Shown here: piece by piece, positions 50,316 through 59,576 of the stretch
How the letters are laid out: the number at the start of each line of letters is the position of its first letter
How positions within the stretch are numbered: position 1 is the stretch's first letter
Assembly (NCBI RefSeq): GCF_014252055.1
Contig: NZ_CP059208.1
Coordinates: 383,297 to 447,296 of the forward strand
Length of the DNA: 64,000 nt
Direction: 5' to 3'
DNA from: Blattabacterium cuenoti
GTDB lineage: Bacteria > Bacteroidota > Bacteroidia > Flavobacteriales > Blattabacteriaceae
The notes under the pieces: generated by a model
The model's database searches: none
Seen by the model: the letters and a program-made list of their open reading frames with translations, nothing else
What the model was told of the DNA's origin: nothing
Translations under genes and position numbers: made by a program

Positions 50316-50790
50316 AAATATTTTTTTTGTTTTTACTTTTATGTTTTTTTCTTTTAATTCATCTTTTATTCCGTTTTTTAGTAAAAAAAAAACAATAGAA
50401 ATTGGAGAATTTACAGAAAAAATTAGATTTCTTGATAAATCTTTTGCTTTTGATATTAAGAAAAATCTTGAAGAATGTGTGGAAAAATATAGTTCTTTAA
50501 AAATGGTTCCTGAAAATGGAGATATTGTTATAAAAGGAGTTTTTTTAGATTATATAATGACTTATGTAGGAGATACTCCAATACAAAAATTTAAATTAAT
50601 AATGAGAATATATTATAAAGATAAATTAGAACCTAAAAAAAACTGGAAAAAATGTTTTTCTTCGTCAGAATACTTTTTATATAAAAATTATGAAGATAAT
50701 ATATTTTTAAACGAACCCGCAATAGATCAAGTTACAAGATATTTAACAATAAAAATATTCAATAAAATATCTTCTTGCAGTGAAGATTAA
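50305..50790 (+). CDS. lptE: LptE-like LPS-assembly protein lacking a lipobox cysteine
   Basis: 161 residues from the ATG at 50305, overlapping the activator's last 11 bases. The block [20 protein letters not shown], the segment [18 protein letters not shown], and the end [15 protein letters not shown] fit Bacteroidetes LptE, which also stands between this activator and secG in relatives. The hydrophobic N-terminus (residues 5-24) has no cysteine, so it cannot be lipidated as usual. A longer frame from 50233 would only add overlap. Confidence 0.7.
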   Translation: MDYKNIFFVFTFMFFSFNSSFIPFFSKKKTIEIGEFTEKIRFLDKSFAFDIKKNLEECVEKYSSLKMVPENGDIVIKGVFLDYIMTYVGDTPIQKFKLIMRIYYKDKLEPKKNWKKCFSSSEYFLYKNYEDNIFLNEPAIDQVTRYLTIKIFNKISSCSED

Positions 50791-50816
50791 GGTAAAAGTA
50801 AGAAATAAAAAATAAT

Positions 50817-51056
50817 ATGTCTTTAGTTACTGTATTTGGTTTTTTTATTATTATAATGTGTATATTTCTTATATTAATTATTTTAGTACAAAATCCTAAA
50901 AAAGATAGTATTTCTCAATCTTTTTTAGAAAAAAATTTTAAATTTTTTGGAATAAAGAGGGCTAATTCTTTTTTAGAAAAAATTACTTGGTCTTTATCTA
51001 TTATTATATTTTTTTTAGTTCTACTTTTTAACTTTTTTTTAAAATTAAAATACTAA
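50817..51056 (+). CDS. secG: protein translocase subunit SecG
   Basis: Two-helix auxiliary subunit of the Sec channel, 79 residues. The N-terminal helix FGFFIIIMCIFLILIILVQN ends in the conserved LVQNPK segment, and the second helix spans residues 58-76. The usual glycine-rich middle is replaced by a Lys/Phe-rich one. It lies between lptE and groES. Confidence 0.85.
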   Translation: MSLVTVFGFFIIIMCIFLILIILVQNPKKDSISQSFLEKNFKFFGIKRANSFLEKITWSLSIIIFFLVLLFNFFLKLKY

Positions 51057-51062
51057 AAACAT

Positions 51063-51073
51063 GTCATTATGAC
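51063..51073. promoter_or_regulatory. possible activator-binding palindrome upstream of groES
   Basis: GTCATTATGAC is a perfect 11-base palindrome (5-base arms around one T). Its centre is 51 bases upstream of the groES sigma-54 -24 GG. The same arms occur as separated repeats upstream of dnaK (27901-27940). It could be the enhancer for the activator encoded at 49032; this is inference. Confidence 0.42.
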
Positions 51074-51117
51074 GTTAAATTTTTATTAAATTAGAAAATT
51101 ATTGTGTTTTTTTATTA

Positions 51118-51133
51118 TGGCATATTTTTAGCT
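51118..51133 (+). promoter_or_regulatory. sigma-54-type -24/-12 promoter of groESL
   Basis: TGGCATATTTTTAGCT matches TGGCAyrNNNNTTGCW with a single change in the -12 TT. The invariant GG (51119-51120) and GC (51131-51132) are 12 bases apart, as sigma-54 requires. The predicted start near 51144 leaves a 47-base leader to the groES ATG. G and C are rare in this spacer, so the cluster stands out. The eleven bases ATTATGGCATA are shared with the dnaK element. Confidence 0.7.
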
Positions 51134-51190
51134 ATAATATGAATTACTTATTTAGAGTCATTAATCTTATTAATTAAAATTATTTAAAAT

Positions 51191-51469
51191 ATGGTGGAAG
51201 TAAATATTAAACCTTTAGCAGATCGAGTTCTAGTAAAACCTGACCCTGCCGAAACAAAAACATCATCAGGCATTATTATTCCTGATACTGCAAAAGAAAA
51301 ACCACAAAAAGGTACAGTGTTTGCTGTAGGAAAAGGTAAAAAAAATGAGCCTATGATTTTGAAGGAAGGAGATAGAGTTTTATATGGAAAATATTCTGGA
51401 ACAGAATTAAAATGGGATGGAGAAGAATATCTTATTATGCGAGAATCTGATGTAATAGCAATTATATAA
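51191..51469 (+). CDS. groES: co-chaperonin GroES
   Basis: Lid of the GroEL cage, 92 residues. [20 protein letters not shown], the mobile loop [19 protein letters not shown], and [20 protein letters not shown] are canonical. The start ATG is at 51191. It is preceded by a sigma-54-like promoter and followed by groEL after 65 bases containing a small hairpin. Confidence 0.97.
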   Translation: MVEVNIKPLADRVLVKPDPAETKTSSGIIIPDTAKEKPQKGTVFAVGKGKKNEPMILKEGDRVLYGKYSGTELKWDGEEYLIMRESDVIAII

Positions 51470-51485
51470 TGTAATTGATGTAAAG

Positions 51486-51504
51486 TGATATAGTTTTTAT
51501 ATCA
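51486..51504 (+). other. small hairpin between groES and groEL
   Basis: TGATATA at 51486-51492 and TATATCA at 51498-51504 pair perfectly around a GTTTT loop. It lies in the transcribed spacer between the two cistrons. It has no U-tract, so it is not a terminator; it may protect or process the mRNA. Confidence 0.4.
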
Positions 51505-51528
51505 TAATAGTAATTCGTTAAAATCTAA

Positions 51529-53172
<1,644 letters not shown>

Positions 53173-53192
53173 TAAATGATGTAATATATAAA

Positions 53193-53234
53193 CAAAAAAA
53201 AATAGTGTCTATATTAAAGACACTATTTTTTTTC
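53193..53234. terminator. bidirectional intrinsic terminator, groEL / kdsC-like gene
   Basis: AATAGTGTCT at 53201-53210 pairs perfectly with AGACACTATT at 53218-53227 around a 7-base loop. An A-tract lies before and a T-tract after the stem, so it can end transcription from groEL on the plus strand and from the convergent gene ending at 53254. It is the clearest terminator in the window. Confidence 0.9.
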
Positions 53235-53253
53235 TAATATTCAAAAACAATAT

Positions 53254-53754
53254 TCAAAACCAATTTTTTTGAACTTTAAGAGTTTGCTCTATAACATCTC
53301 TCACACAACCTCTTCCTCCTTTTTTTGGAGAAATATATTTAGATACATTTTTTACTTCTTGAACAGCATCTATTGGAGAACAAGGTAAAGCAACAGATTT
53401 CATAATTTCAATATCCGGAATATCATCCCCCATATATAATACCCTTTTTTTATTAATATTCAATATACGGCAATATTCATCCAGATATTTTTTTTTATTC
53501 TTTACCCCTTGATAAATATAAGGAATTTTTAAACTTCTTAAACGACGAAAAACCATTAAATCTGAACCTCTTGTTATAACACATATATTATAACCTCTAT
53601 TTTTCGCTATTTGAATTGCATATCCATCTTTAGCAAACATTTGACGAACTAAACTCCCATCTGGAAATAAATTCAAAGTACAATTTGTTAATACTCCATC
53701 AACATCAAACACGAAAGTATCGATGTTATTCATTATATTTCTATAATTCTCCAT
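53254..53754 (-). CDS. kdsC: KdsC-like HAD phosphatase (Kdo-8-phosphate phosphatase)
   Basis: HAD-superfamily phosphatase of 166 residues from the ATG at 53754; an in-frame TTG at 53763 is less likely. Motif I is DVDGVLTNC with the nucleophile Asp, motif II Thr is in CVITRGSD, and the acidic motif is MGDDIPDIEIM. YQGVKNKKKYLDEYC and the end SPKKGGRGCVRDVIEQTL match KdsC, the cap-less tetrameric type. It would dephosphorylate Kdo-8-P for LPS core, fitting lptE, although no other Kdo gene is in view. Confidence 0.85.
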   Translation of the reverse strand: MENYRNIMNNIDTFVFDVDGVLTNCTLNLFPDGSLVRQMFAKDGYAIQIAKNRGYNICVITRGSDLMVFRRLRSLKIPYIYQGVKNKKKYLDEYCRILNINKKRVLYMGDDIPDIEIMKSVALPCSPIDAVQEVKNVSKYISPKKGGRGCVRDVIEQTLKVQKNWF

Positions 53755-53775
53755 AAAGATCAATCAATCCAAACC

Positions 53776-53806
53776 AACTTAATAAAAATATAATTTTTAT
53801 TAAGTT
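53776..53806. terminator. long perfect inverted repeat, possible terminator or mRNA hairpin
   Basis: Fourteen bases AACTTAATAAAAAT (53776-53789) pair perfectly with 53793-53806 around a 3-base loop. It lies 20 bases behind the DUF3276 gene and 21 before the kdsC-like gene, both on the minus strand. On that strand no U-tract follows the stem, so it may be a weak terminator or a protective 3' hairpin. Confidence 0.42.
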
Positions 53807-53826
53807 TAAATAAAAAAATTTGATTA

Positions 53827-54225
53827 CTAAATATCTTCAAAATTTATGTTAGTAACATTTTTCATTTCTGATGCTCTTTTAATTTCTTTAATATCTTGAT
53901 TTTGATAATGTGTTTGATTTTTAAAATCTTTTTGATGACGTTCTGATATAACTTCACTTCCTTTTTCATTGATAATAAATTTAATCATGTCATCAAGTAT
54001 ACTTTGAAATTTTGAAAAATCTTCCTTATACAAGTATATCTTGTGTTTTTTATAAGAAATCTCACCTGTTTCGGAAAAATTTTTTTTACTTTCAGTAATC
54101 GTTAAATAGTAATCTCCTGCCCTAGTTTCTCTTGCATCGAAAAAATATGTACGACTACCTGTTTTTAAAGTTTTTGAACAAATTTCGTTTCTCTCTTTTA
54201 GATTTTCTTTTTCTTTTTCGTCCAT
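53827..54225 (-). CDS. DUF3276 Pur-alpha-like nucleic-acid-binding protein
   Basis: A 132-residue protein of the Bacteroidetes DUF3276 family with a PUR-type fold that binds single-stranded DNA or RNA. The core TGSRTYFFDARETRAGDYYL then TITESKK and HKIYLYKEDFSKFQSILDDM is clear, ending in the amphipathic helix. Its tail (about residue 95 on) is hydrophilic and variable. Its cellular role is not settled. It appears to be its own unit with a candidate -7 box. Confidence 0.87.
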   Translation of the reverse strand: MDEKEKENLKERNEICSKTLKTGSRTYFFDARETRAGDYYLTITESKKNFSETGEISYKKHKIYLYKEDFSKFQSILDDMIKFIINEKGSEVISERHQKDFKNQTHYQNQDIKEIKRASEMKNVTNINFEDI

Positions 54226-54261
54226 TTCAAAAAATATTATATATAATTATAATCATAAAAA

Positions 54262-54269
54262 CAAATCTA
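54262..54269 (-). promoter_or_regulatory. candidate -7 box of the DUF3276 gene
   Basis: On the minus strand TAGATTTG fits TAnnTTTG, 37 bases before the DUF3276 start codon. No definite -33 element was seen. Confidence 0.45.
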
Positions 54270-54298
54270 AATAAAAAAAATGGTCTATACTATTTTTA

Positions 54299-56032
54299 TT
54301 AAAAATTATTATGAATAATTTTTTCCTTTATTTTGTAAATTCTACCTTTTTTTAACATAATAAATAAATCAAAATCATTGATATAAGAAGTATCATGAGT
54401 AATAATGATTATAGTAGTATTTTTTAATTTTTTTTTTATATAAAAAATAATGGCTTTTCTAGTTTTTTGATCTATAGCAGAAAAACTATCATCAAAAATA
54501 ATAATTTTTGGTTTCCTTATAATAGCTCTTGCTATACATATTCTTTGTTTTTGTCCACCAGATAAAGTAATTCCTCTTTCTCCTATGATTGTTTGATATC
54601 CATATCTAAAATTAAGAATATCATTTTCAATCATAGCTATTTTAGCAGCAGAATATACTTCATAATGAGAAACGCTGTTTATACAACCTAAAGCGATATT
54701 ATTATAAATAGAATCTGAAAAAAGAAAAGATTCTTGAGGAACATAACCTATATTTTTTCTGAAGGAAAAAAGATTATGATTCTTCAAATCCATATCATCT
54801 ATAAAAATATTTCCGTAAATAGGATCATACAAACGTGATATTAATTTTCCTATAGTAGTTTTTCCTGATCCAGTATTCCCTGTTAAAATTAATGTCTTTC
54901 CACTTTTTAATGAAAAAGATATTTTATTGATTGTACAATTATTTTCATCGAAATCTAAATTTTTTTTATCATAAAAAAAACTAACATTTTTAAATTCTAT
55001 GTTTCCAACTATTTTAGTTTGTATTAAATTATTATTGTATATATTAGGTTTTTCATTTAGAAATTCACTAATACGAATTAGTGATACTTTAGCTCTTTCT
55101 ACAATAGAAACAACCCATCCTAATATGATAAATGGAAAAATTAATACATTAATATATGTAAAAAATTCAGCAATAGTTCCTATTTTTATTTCTCCAAAAT
55201 AATATTTTTTTCCTCCAAAAAAAAGAATCATTAAGTGACTGATTCCAATAAAAAATATTATAATAGAAGATAAAATAGTTTCAATTTTTGCTAATTCTAT
55301 ATTTTTCTTTTGATAATCTTTTATAATTCTTTTATATTTTTCTTGAAAAAAAGATTCAGCAACAAACGACTTTATTATATGTATCCCAGAAAAAGTTTCT
55401 TGTATAAAAGAGCATATAAATGATTGATAATTTTGAATTTCTTTGCTTTTCTTAGCAATTAAGATACTTATGTAGTAAATTAAAATGAATAAAATGGGAA
55501 TAGGTATAATCACATAAAATGTTAATGTTTTTTCTATTCTTAACATTTGAATAGAAACCATAATAAAAAGAATTATAAGATTGATAAAATACATTACTCC
55601 CGGTCCTATATATTGCCTAATAAAAGAAACGTCTTCTGTAAGACGATTCATAAGATCTCCTGTAGAATTTTCTTTATAAAAAGACAAACTTAATTTTTGA
55701 TAATGTGAAAATATTTCATTTTTTATATCAAATTCAATCATTCTAGAAGTAGATATAATGCATTTTCGCATATGATATTTTACTATACCTCCTATAACAG
55801 GTCCTATTAATATAATACTAGTATAAATAAAAATATCTTTTTTAATGTTAAAAGAATCTGTTGTATTTAAGGAATCTATGAATAAACTTTTAATAGAATT
55901 AATTGATTTTCCTATATAAGGAATAGGAATTAAAGTTAAAATATTTGATATTATAATTAAAAAAAAACCTATGCATAGACGTATTTTATACCTTAAATAA
56001 TATTTTTTGCTAAAAGCAAACAAATCACTCAT
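54299..56032 (-). CDS. MsbA-like ABC exporter, fused permease and ATPase
   Basis: Half-transporter of 577 residues. Six hydrophobic helices span residues 15-300, with the coupling segment LSLSFYKENSTGDLMNRLTE typical of lipid/multidrug exporters. The ATPase has Walker A GNTGSGKTTIGK, Q-loop YVPQESFLFSDS, signature LSGGQKQR, Walker B IIIFDDSFSAID and switch His in IITHDTS. It probably works as a homodimer. A lipid A or lipid substrate is plausible but unproven; it is the only ABC transporter here. Confidence 0.9.
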   Translation of the reverse strand: MSDLFAFSKKYYLRYKIRLCIGFFLIIISNILTLIPIPYIGKSINSIKSLFIDSLNTTDSFNIKKDIFIYTSIILIGPVIGGIVKYHMRKCIISTSRMIEFDIKNEIFSHYQKLSLSFYKENSTGDLMNRLTEDVSFIRQYIGPGVMYFINLIILFIMVSIQMLRIEKTLTFYVIIPIPILFILIYYISILIAKKSKEIQNYQSFICSFIQETFSGIHIIKSFVAESFFQEKYKRIIKDYQKKNIELAKIETILSSIIIFFIGISHLMILFFGGKKYYFGEIKIGTIAEFFTYINVLIFPFIILGWVVSIVERAKVSLIRISEFLNEKPNIYNNNLIQTKIVGNIEFKNVSFFYDKKNLDFDENNCTINKISFSLKSGKTLILTGNTGSGKTTIGKLISRLYDPIYGNIFIDDMDLKNHNLFSFRKNIGYVPQESFLFSDSIYNNIALGCINSVSHYEVYSAAKIAMIENDILNFRYGYQTIIGERGITLSGGQKQRICIARAIIRKPKIIIFDDSFSAIDQKTRKAIIFYIKKKLKNTTIIIITHDTSYINDFDLFIMLKKGRIYKIKEKIIHNNF

Positions 56033-56040
56033 ATAACATA

Positions 56041-56048
56041 CAAAAATA
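56041..56048 (-). promoter_or_regulatory. candidate -7 box of the ABC exporter gene
   Basis: On the minus strand TATTTTTG fits TAnnTTTG, but it lies only 9 bases before the start codon, implying an almost leaderless transcript. This makes the site doubtful. Confidence 0.25.
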
Positions 56049-56057
56049 CAAACTTTT

Positions 56058-56065
56058 TAAATTTG
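56058..56065 (+). promoter_or_regulatory. candidate -7 box of nusB
   Basis: TAAATTTG fits TAnnTTTG, 68 bases before the nusB ATG at 56133, giving a leader near 60 bases. Low information content limits confidence. Confidence 0.35.
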
Positions 56066-56132
56066 ATTTTTTATTTATATAATTGTACTGTATAATTTCA
56101 TTACTCTCTAAATCTTAACATATTTGTTAACA

Positions 56133-57089
56133 ATGTCTATAAGACGACACTTTAGAATAAAAAGTTTACAATTTTTATATGCTCAATATTTATCAAGAAT
56201 AGATTCAAAAAAAGTTGAAAAAAATATGCTAGATAGCATTGAAGGATTACATAATTTATATGTATCTCTTCTTTATTTTATTTTGGAAATAAGAAAAAAA
56301 GTTTTTTTTCTTTATAAGGCTAATACTAGTAGTAAAAAAAATGAAAAAAAAGATATTCATTTTATGAAAAATATTGCATATAATTCTGTAATTGTAATTC
56401 TTTCTAAGAATAAATATTTAATGAAATATCCTATTAAAAATTTTTTTTGTAAAATTTTTTGGGAAAAAAAAGATGAATATATTTTTATCTCATTTTTACA
56501 AAAAATGCAAAAATTATCTTCTATACATCAAAAATTTTATCAAAAACCATGTGATTCTTTTGAAGAAGAAAAAAAATTTTTAATAAGATATTATGAAGAC
56601 TTTATTATTACTGATGAAAAAATTATAGAATGTGTAGAAGATTTTTACATAATAAATGGACAAGAAGATTTAAATATTGCTCATTCTATGGTACGTAATA
56701 CTTTAAAATTTATAAAACACTCTACCACTTCAGATTTTAAATTGTACAATATTTATAAAAATGATGAAAATAAAAAATTCCTTATTGATTTATACAGAAA
56801 TACAATTTTTCATAGAGATGAATTTAATCACTTAATTAGTAATACATCAAATAATTGGGATATAAATAGAATAGCAAAAATAGATTTAATTATATTGCAA
56901 ATGGCTATTTGTGAATTTTTATATTTTCCAAATATTCCTCCAAAAGCTACTATAAATGAATATATAGAAATTACGAAAATATTCTGTATGGAAAAAAGTA
57001 AAATATTTGTTAATGGAATATTAGATCATATTTTTAAACTTTTAAATAAACAAAATAAAATTGTTAAAATTGGAAAAGGTTTAATGTAG
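56133..57089 (+). CDS. nusB: transcription antitermination factor NusB, long form
   Basis: Binds boxA RNA with S10 to prevent early termination of rRNA transcription. The 318-residue protein has the NusB fold at its C-terminus (NWDINRIAKIDLIILQMAIC, FPNIPPKATINEYIEITK) and the N-terminal RRHFRIKSLQFLYAQYLSRI, separated by a long insertion as in other Bacteroidetes. The ATG at 56133 is chosen over a TTG at 56124. yajC and coaE follow, the usual Bacteroidetes order. Confidence 0.9.
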   Translation: MSIRRHFRIKSLQFLYAQYLSRIDSKKVEKNMLDSIEGLHNLYVSLLYFILEIRKKVFFLYKANTSSKKNEKKDIHFMKNIAYNSVIVILSKNKYLMKYPIKNFFCKIFWEKKDEYIFISFLQKMQKLSSIHQKFYQKPCDSFEEEKKFLIRYYEDFIITDEKIIECVEDFYIINGQEDLNIAHSMVRNTLKFIKHSTTSDFKLYNIYKNDENKKFLIDLYRNTIFHRDEFNHLISNTSNNWDINRIAKIDLIILQMAICEFLYFPNIPPKATINEYIEITKIFCMEKSKIFVNGILDHIFKLLNKQNKIVKIGKGLM

Positions 57090-57122
57090 ATAGATTATTT
57101 TTATAGTTTATAAAATCATTTT

Positions 57123-57419
57123 ATGTTATTACAACAAAATTCTATTGCAAGCACTATTTGCATGTTTTCTTTGATTTTTATTATATTTTATTTTTTCATG
57201 ATTCGTCCTCAAGTAAGAAAACAGAAACTTGAAAAAGAATTTCAAGAAAGATTGAAAATAGGAAGTTATATAGTAACAAATTCAGGTATACATGGTAAAA
57301 TTATAGAAATTAAAGACGATTTTTGTATAATCGAGATTATTACAGGAAAAATAAAATTAGAAAAAAATACAATTTCTAAAGATTTAACTCAATTACGATA
57401 TGGAAAAGAAAAAATATAA
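57123..57419 (+). CDS. yajC: preprotein translocase accessory subunit YajC
   Basis: Small Sec-associated membrane protein, 98 residues. One helix at residues 10-27 is followed by the family signature FFMIRPQVRKQKLEKEFQER, GSYIVTNSGIHGKIIEIKDD and a positively charged tail. It sits 33 bases behind nusB and 5 bases before coaE. Confidence 0.94.
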   Translation: MLLQQNSIASTICMFSLIFIIFYFFMIRPQVRKQKLEKEFQERLKIGSYIVTNSGIHGKIIEIKDDFCIIEIITGKIKLEKNTISKDLTQLRYGKEKI

Positions 57420-57424
57420 AAATA

Positions 57425-58078
57425 ATGAGTTTTATATTAATAGGTATAACAGGTAAAATAGGATCTGGAAAAAGTTTGTTATCTTCCTTTTTTAAAAAAA
57501 AAGGAATTCCTGTTTATTCTTCAGATAAAAAAGGGAAAATACTAATGAATAATAATAAAATTATACAGAAAAATATAATTAAACATTTTGGAAAAAATTC
57601 CTGTATAAATGGAAAAATAAATAAAAATTATTTATCAAAAATAGTATTTAAAGATTCTATTGCATTAAAAATTTTATGTTCTATCATTCATCCATGGATA
57701 TCTATTGATTTTAAAAAATGGATTTCTTATTTATCAGAAAAAAAAGAAAATAAAAATTTTTACGTAATTAAAGAATCTGCTATTTTATTTGAGAGTGGAA
57801 GTTATAAAGAATGTAATAACATTATTACTGTAACTTCTCCATTGAAGAAAATGATAGAAAGAATAATGAAAAGAGATAATTTAAATGAAAATGAGATTTT
57901 TGATCGACTAAAAAGTCAAATTTCCAATAAAAAAAGAATAAAAAAATCTGATATTATTGTAGATAATTCTACGTCTATTAAAAATTTGAAAAAAAAAGCA
58001 AATAAAATTTATAATACTTTAATTTACAATAAAATAAAATGGGAAAAGGAGATAGAAAAACAAAAAGAGGTAAAATAA
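57425..58078 (+). CDS. coaE: dephospho-CoA kinase
   Basis: Final enzyme of coenzyme A synthesis, 217 residues. The P-loop is GITGKIGSGKSLLSSFFKKK, and DXD-like SSDKKGK, IKESAILFESG and TVTSPLKKMIERIMKRD follow. The canonical second Asp of the substrate motif (SDK) is kept. Its last 40 bases overlap the bTHX gene in another frame. Confidence 0.93.
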   Translation: MSFILIGITGKIGSGKSLLSSFFKKKGIPVYSSDKKGKILMNNNKIIQKNIIKHFGKNSCINGKINKNYLSKIVFKDSIALKILCSIIHPWISIDFKKWISYLSEKKENKNFYVIKESAILFESGSYKECNNIITVTSPLKKMIERIMKRDNLNENEIFDRLKSQISNKKRIKKSDIIVDNSTSIKNLKKKANKIYNTLIYNKIKWEKEIEKQKEVK

Positions 58079-58161
58079 GAAAAAAAACTTTTGGGAATCT
58101 TAGATTAAATCCAAGAAATGTTAAAAGAAAGAAAAAAAATATGAAAATTAATAAGAATTGA
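58039..58161 (+). CDS. 30S ribosomal protein bTHX (Thx)
   Basis: A 40-codon gene starting ATG at 58039 inside the coaE 3' end. The protein begins MGKGDRKTKRGKI and continues with KTFGNLRLNPRN and a Lys/Arg-rich tail. This is the pattern of the small basic protein Thx found in the 30S head of Thermus and in Bacteroidetes (MGKGDxxTxRGKIxxGTYG type). It overlaps coaE by 40 bases, so it is easily missed. Translation is probably coupled to coaE. Confidence 0.88.
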   Translation: MGKGDRKTKRGKIRKKTFGNLRLNPRNVKRKKKNMKINKN

Positions 58162-58271
58162 ACTTAAAAATATAAATAACTCAATTTTTATTACTATCAT
58201 CATTATTTTATTCGGATATACATTAGGTTCTTTAATTCAAGATAATAATATCAGTTTATTGTGTTATATTA
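58162..58271. other. spacer before ndh, no gene recognised
   Basis: This 110-base spacer holds the promoter region of ndh but no clear -7 box. A plus-strand frame without any start codon reads as a hydrophobic helix (SIFITIIIILFGYTLGSLIQ). It may be the decayed start of a membrane protein, or chance in AT-rich DNA. Confidence 0.35.
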
Positions 58272-59576
58272 ATGTCAAAAATCGTGACAATGAATATTCC
58301 AATAGTGAAAGATCTAAAAAGAGTTGTTATTATCGGAGCTGGATTTTCTGGATTACAAGTAGCAAAAAAATTAAGAAGAGATAAATTCCAAGTTATTCTT
58401 ATAGATAAAAATAATTATCACACTTTTCAACCTTTGTTATATCAGGTAGCTACAGCTGGATTAGAGCCAGATTCTATTGCACATTCTATAAGAAATATTA
58501 TAAAAGAAACTAAAAATTTTTTTTTTAGATTAGCACATGTTCATTTTATCAATACAGAAAAACAAAAAATATATACTAATATAGGAGAATTATCTTATGA
58601 TTATTTAATTCTAGCAACAGGTTCTGTAACTAATTTTTTTGGGAAAAAAAATATCGAATCTTTTGCTTTACCAATGAAATCTATTCCAGAAGCTCTAAAT
58701 CTTAGAAGCCTCATTCTACAGGATTTTGAATCAGCTTTATTAACAAATAATACAAAAGAAAAAGAAAGTCTTATGACTTTTGTAATTGTTGGAGGTGGGC
58801 CTACTGGAGTTGAACTTGCAGGTGCTTTAGCTGAGATGAAAAAATATGTACTTCCACATGATTATCCTAATTTAGATGTAAAATATATGAATATTCATTT
58901 ATTGCAAGCTTCTTCTAGATTATTGGATGGAATGTCTGAAGAATCAGCAAAAGAAGCTTATAATAATTTAGAAGAATTGGGAGTGATTATTTGGTTAAAT
59001 TGTTTAGTACAAGATTATGACGGTAAAATCGTTTTTATAGAAAATAATAAAAAAATAGAATCTGCTAATGTAATATGGGCAGCAGGAGTTAAAGGTGCAG
59101 TTATAAAAGGATTTTTAAAGGAAGATGTAAAAGGACAAAGAATCCTAGTTGATAATTATCTTAAGGCCATAAAATATGATAATATTTTTGCTATTGGAGA
59201 TATAGCTTACAATAACAAAAATAAATTTTATCCAAATGGTTACCCTATGACTGCTCAACCTGCTATACAACAAGGAAATTATCTTGCGAAAAACTTCAAT
59301 TATTTATTAAATAAAAATATTATCAAACCTTTTGTATATAAAAATTTTGGATCTATGGCTACTATAGGTAGAAATAAAGCTGTTTGTGATTTTTCTTTTT
59401 TTAAGTTAAAAGGATTTTTAGCTTGGATAATTTGGATGTTTGTTCATTTAATTAGTCTAGTAGGTTTTAGAAATAGAGTTATAGCCTTAACTAATTGGAT
59501 AATTCAATATTTGCAATATAATAAAAGTGTACGTTTGATTATAAGACCTTTTCACAGAAAAAAAAAGATTATTTAA
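58272..59576 (+). CDS. ndh: type II NADH dehydrogenase (NDH-2)
   Basis: Non-proton-pumping flavoenzyme that moves electrons from NADH to menaquinone, 434 residues. FAD site is RVVIIGAGFSGLQVAKKLRR, with QPLLYQVATAGLEPDSIAHS next. The NADH site is TFVIVGGGPTGVELAGALAE, a second FAD block is NIFAIGDIA, and the C-terminal amphipathic/hydrophobic helix (about 378-400) anchors it to the membrane. The last 8 bases overlap menF's end. Confidence 0.95.
   Translation: MSKIVTMNIPIVKDLKRVVIIGAGFSGLQVAKKLRRDKFQVILIDKNNYHTFQPLLYQVATAGLEPDSIAHSIRNIIKETKNFFFRLAHVHFINTEKQKIYTNIGELSYDYLILATGSVTNFFGKKNIESFALPMKSIPEALNLRSLILQDFESALLTNNTKEKESLMTFVIVGGGPTGVELAGALAEMKKYVLPHDYPNLDVKYMNIHLLQASSRLLDGMSEESAKEAYNNLEELGVIIWLNCLVQDYDGKIVFIENNKKIESANVIWAAGVKGAVIKGFLKEDVKGQRILVDNYLKAIKYDNIFAIGDIAYNNKNKFYPNGYPMTAQPAIQQGNYLAKNFNYLLNKNIIKPFVYKNFGSMATIGRNKAVCDFSFFKLKGFLAWIIWMFVHLISLVGFRNRVIALTNWIIQYLQYNKSVRLIIRPFHRKKKII

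Noticed and set aside
51070-51190. CIRCE operator upstream of groES
   Set aside because: No TTAGCACTC-N9-GAGTGCTAA-like repeat is present.
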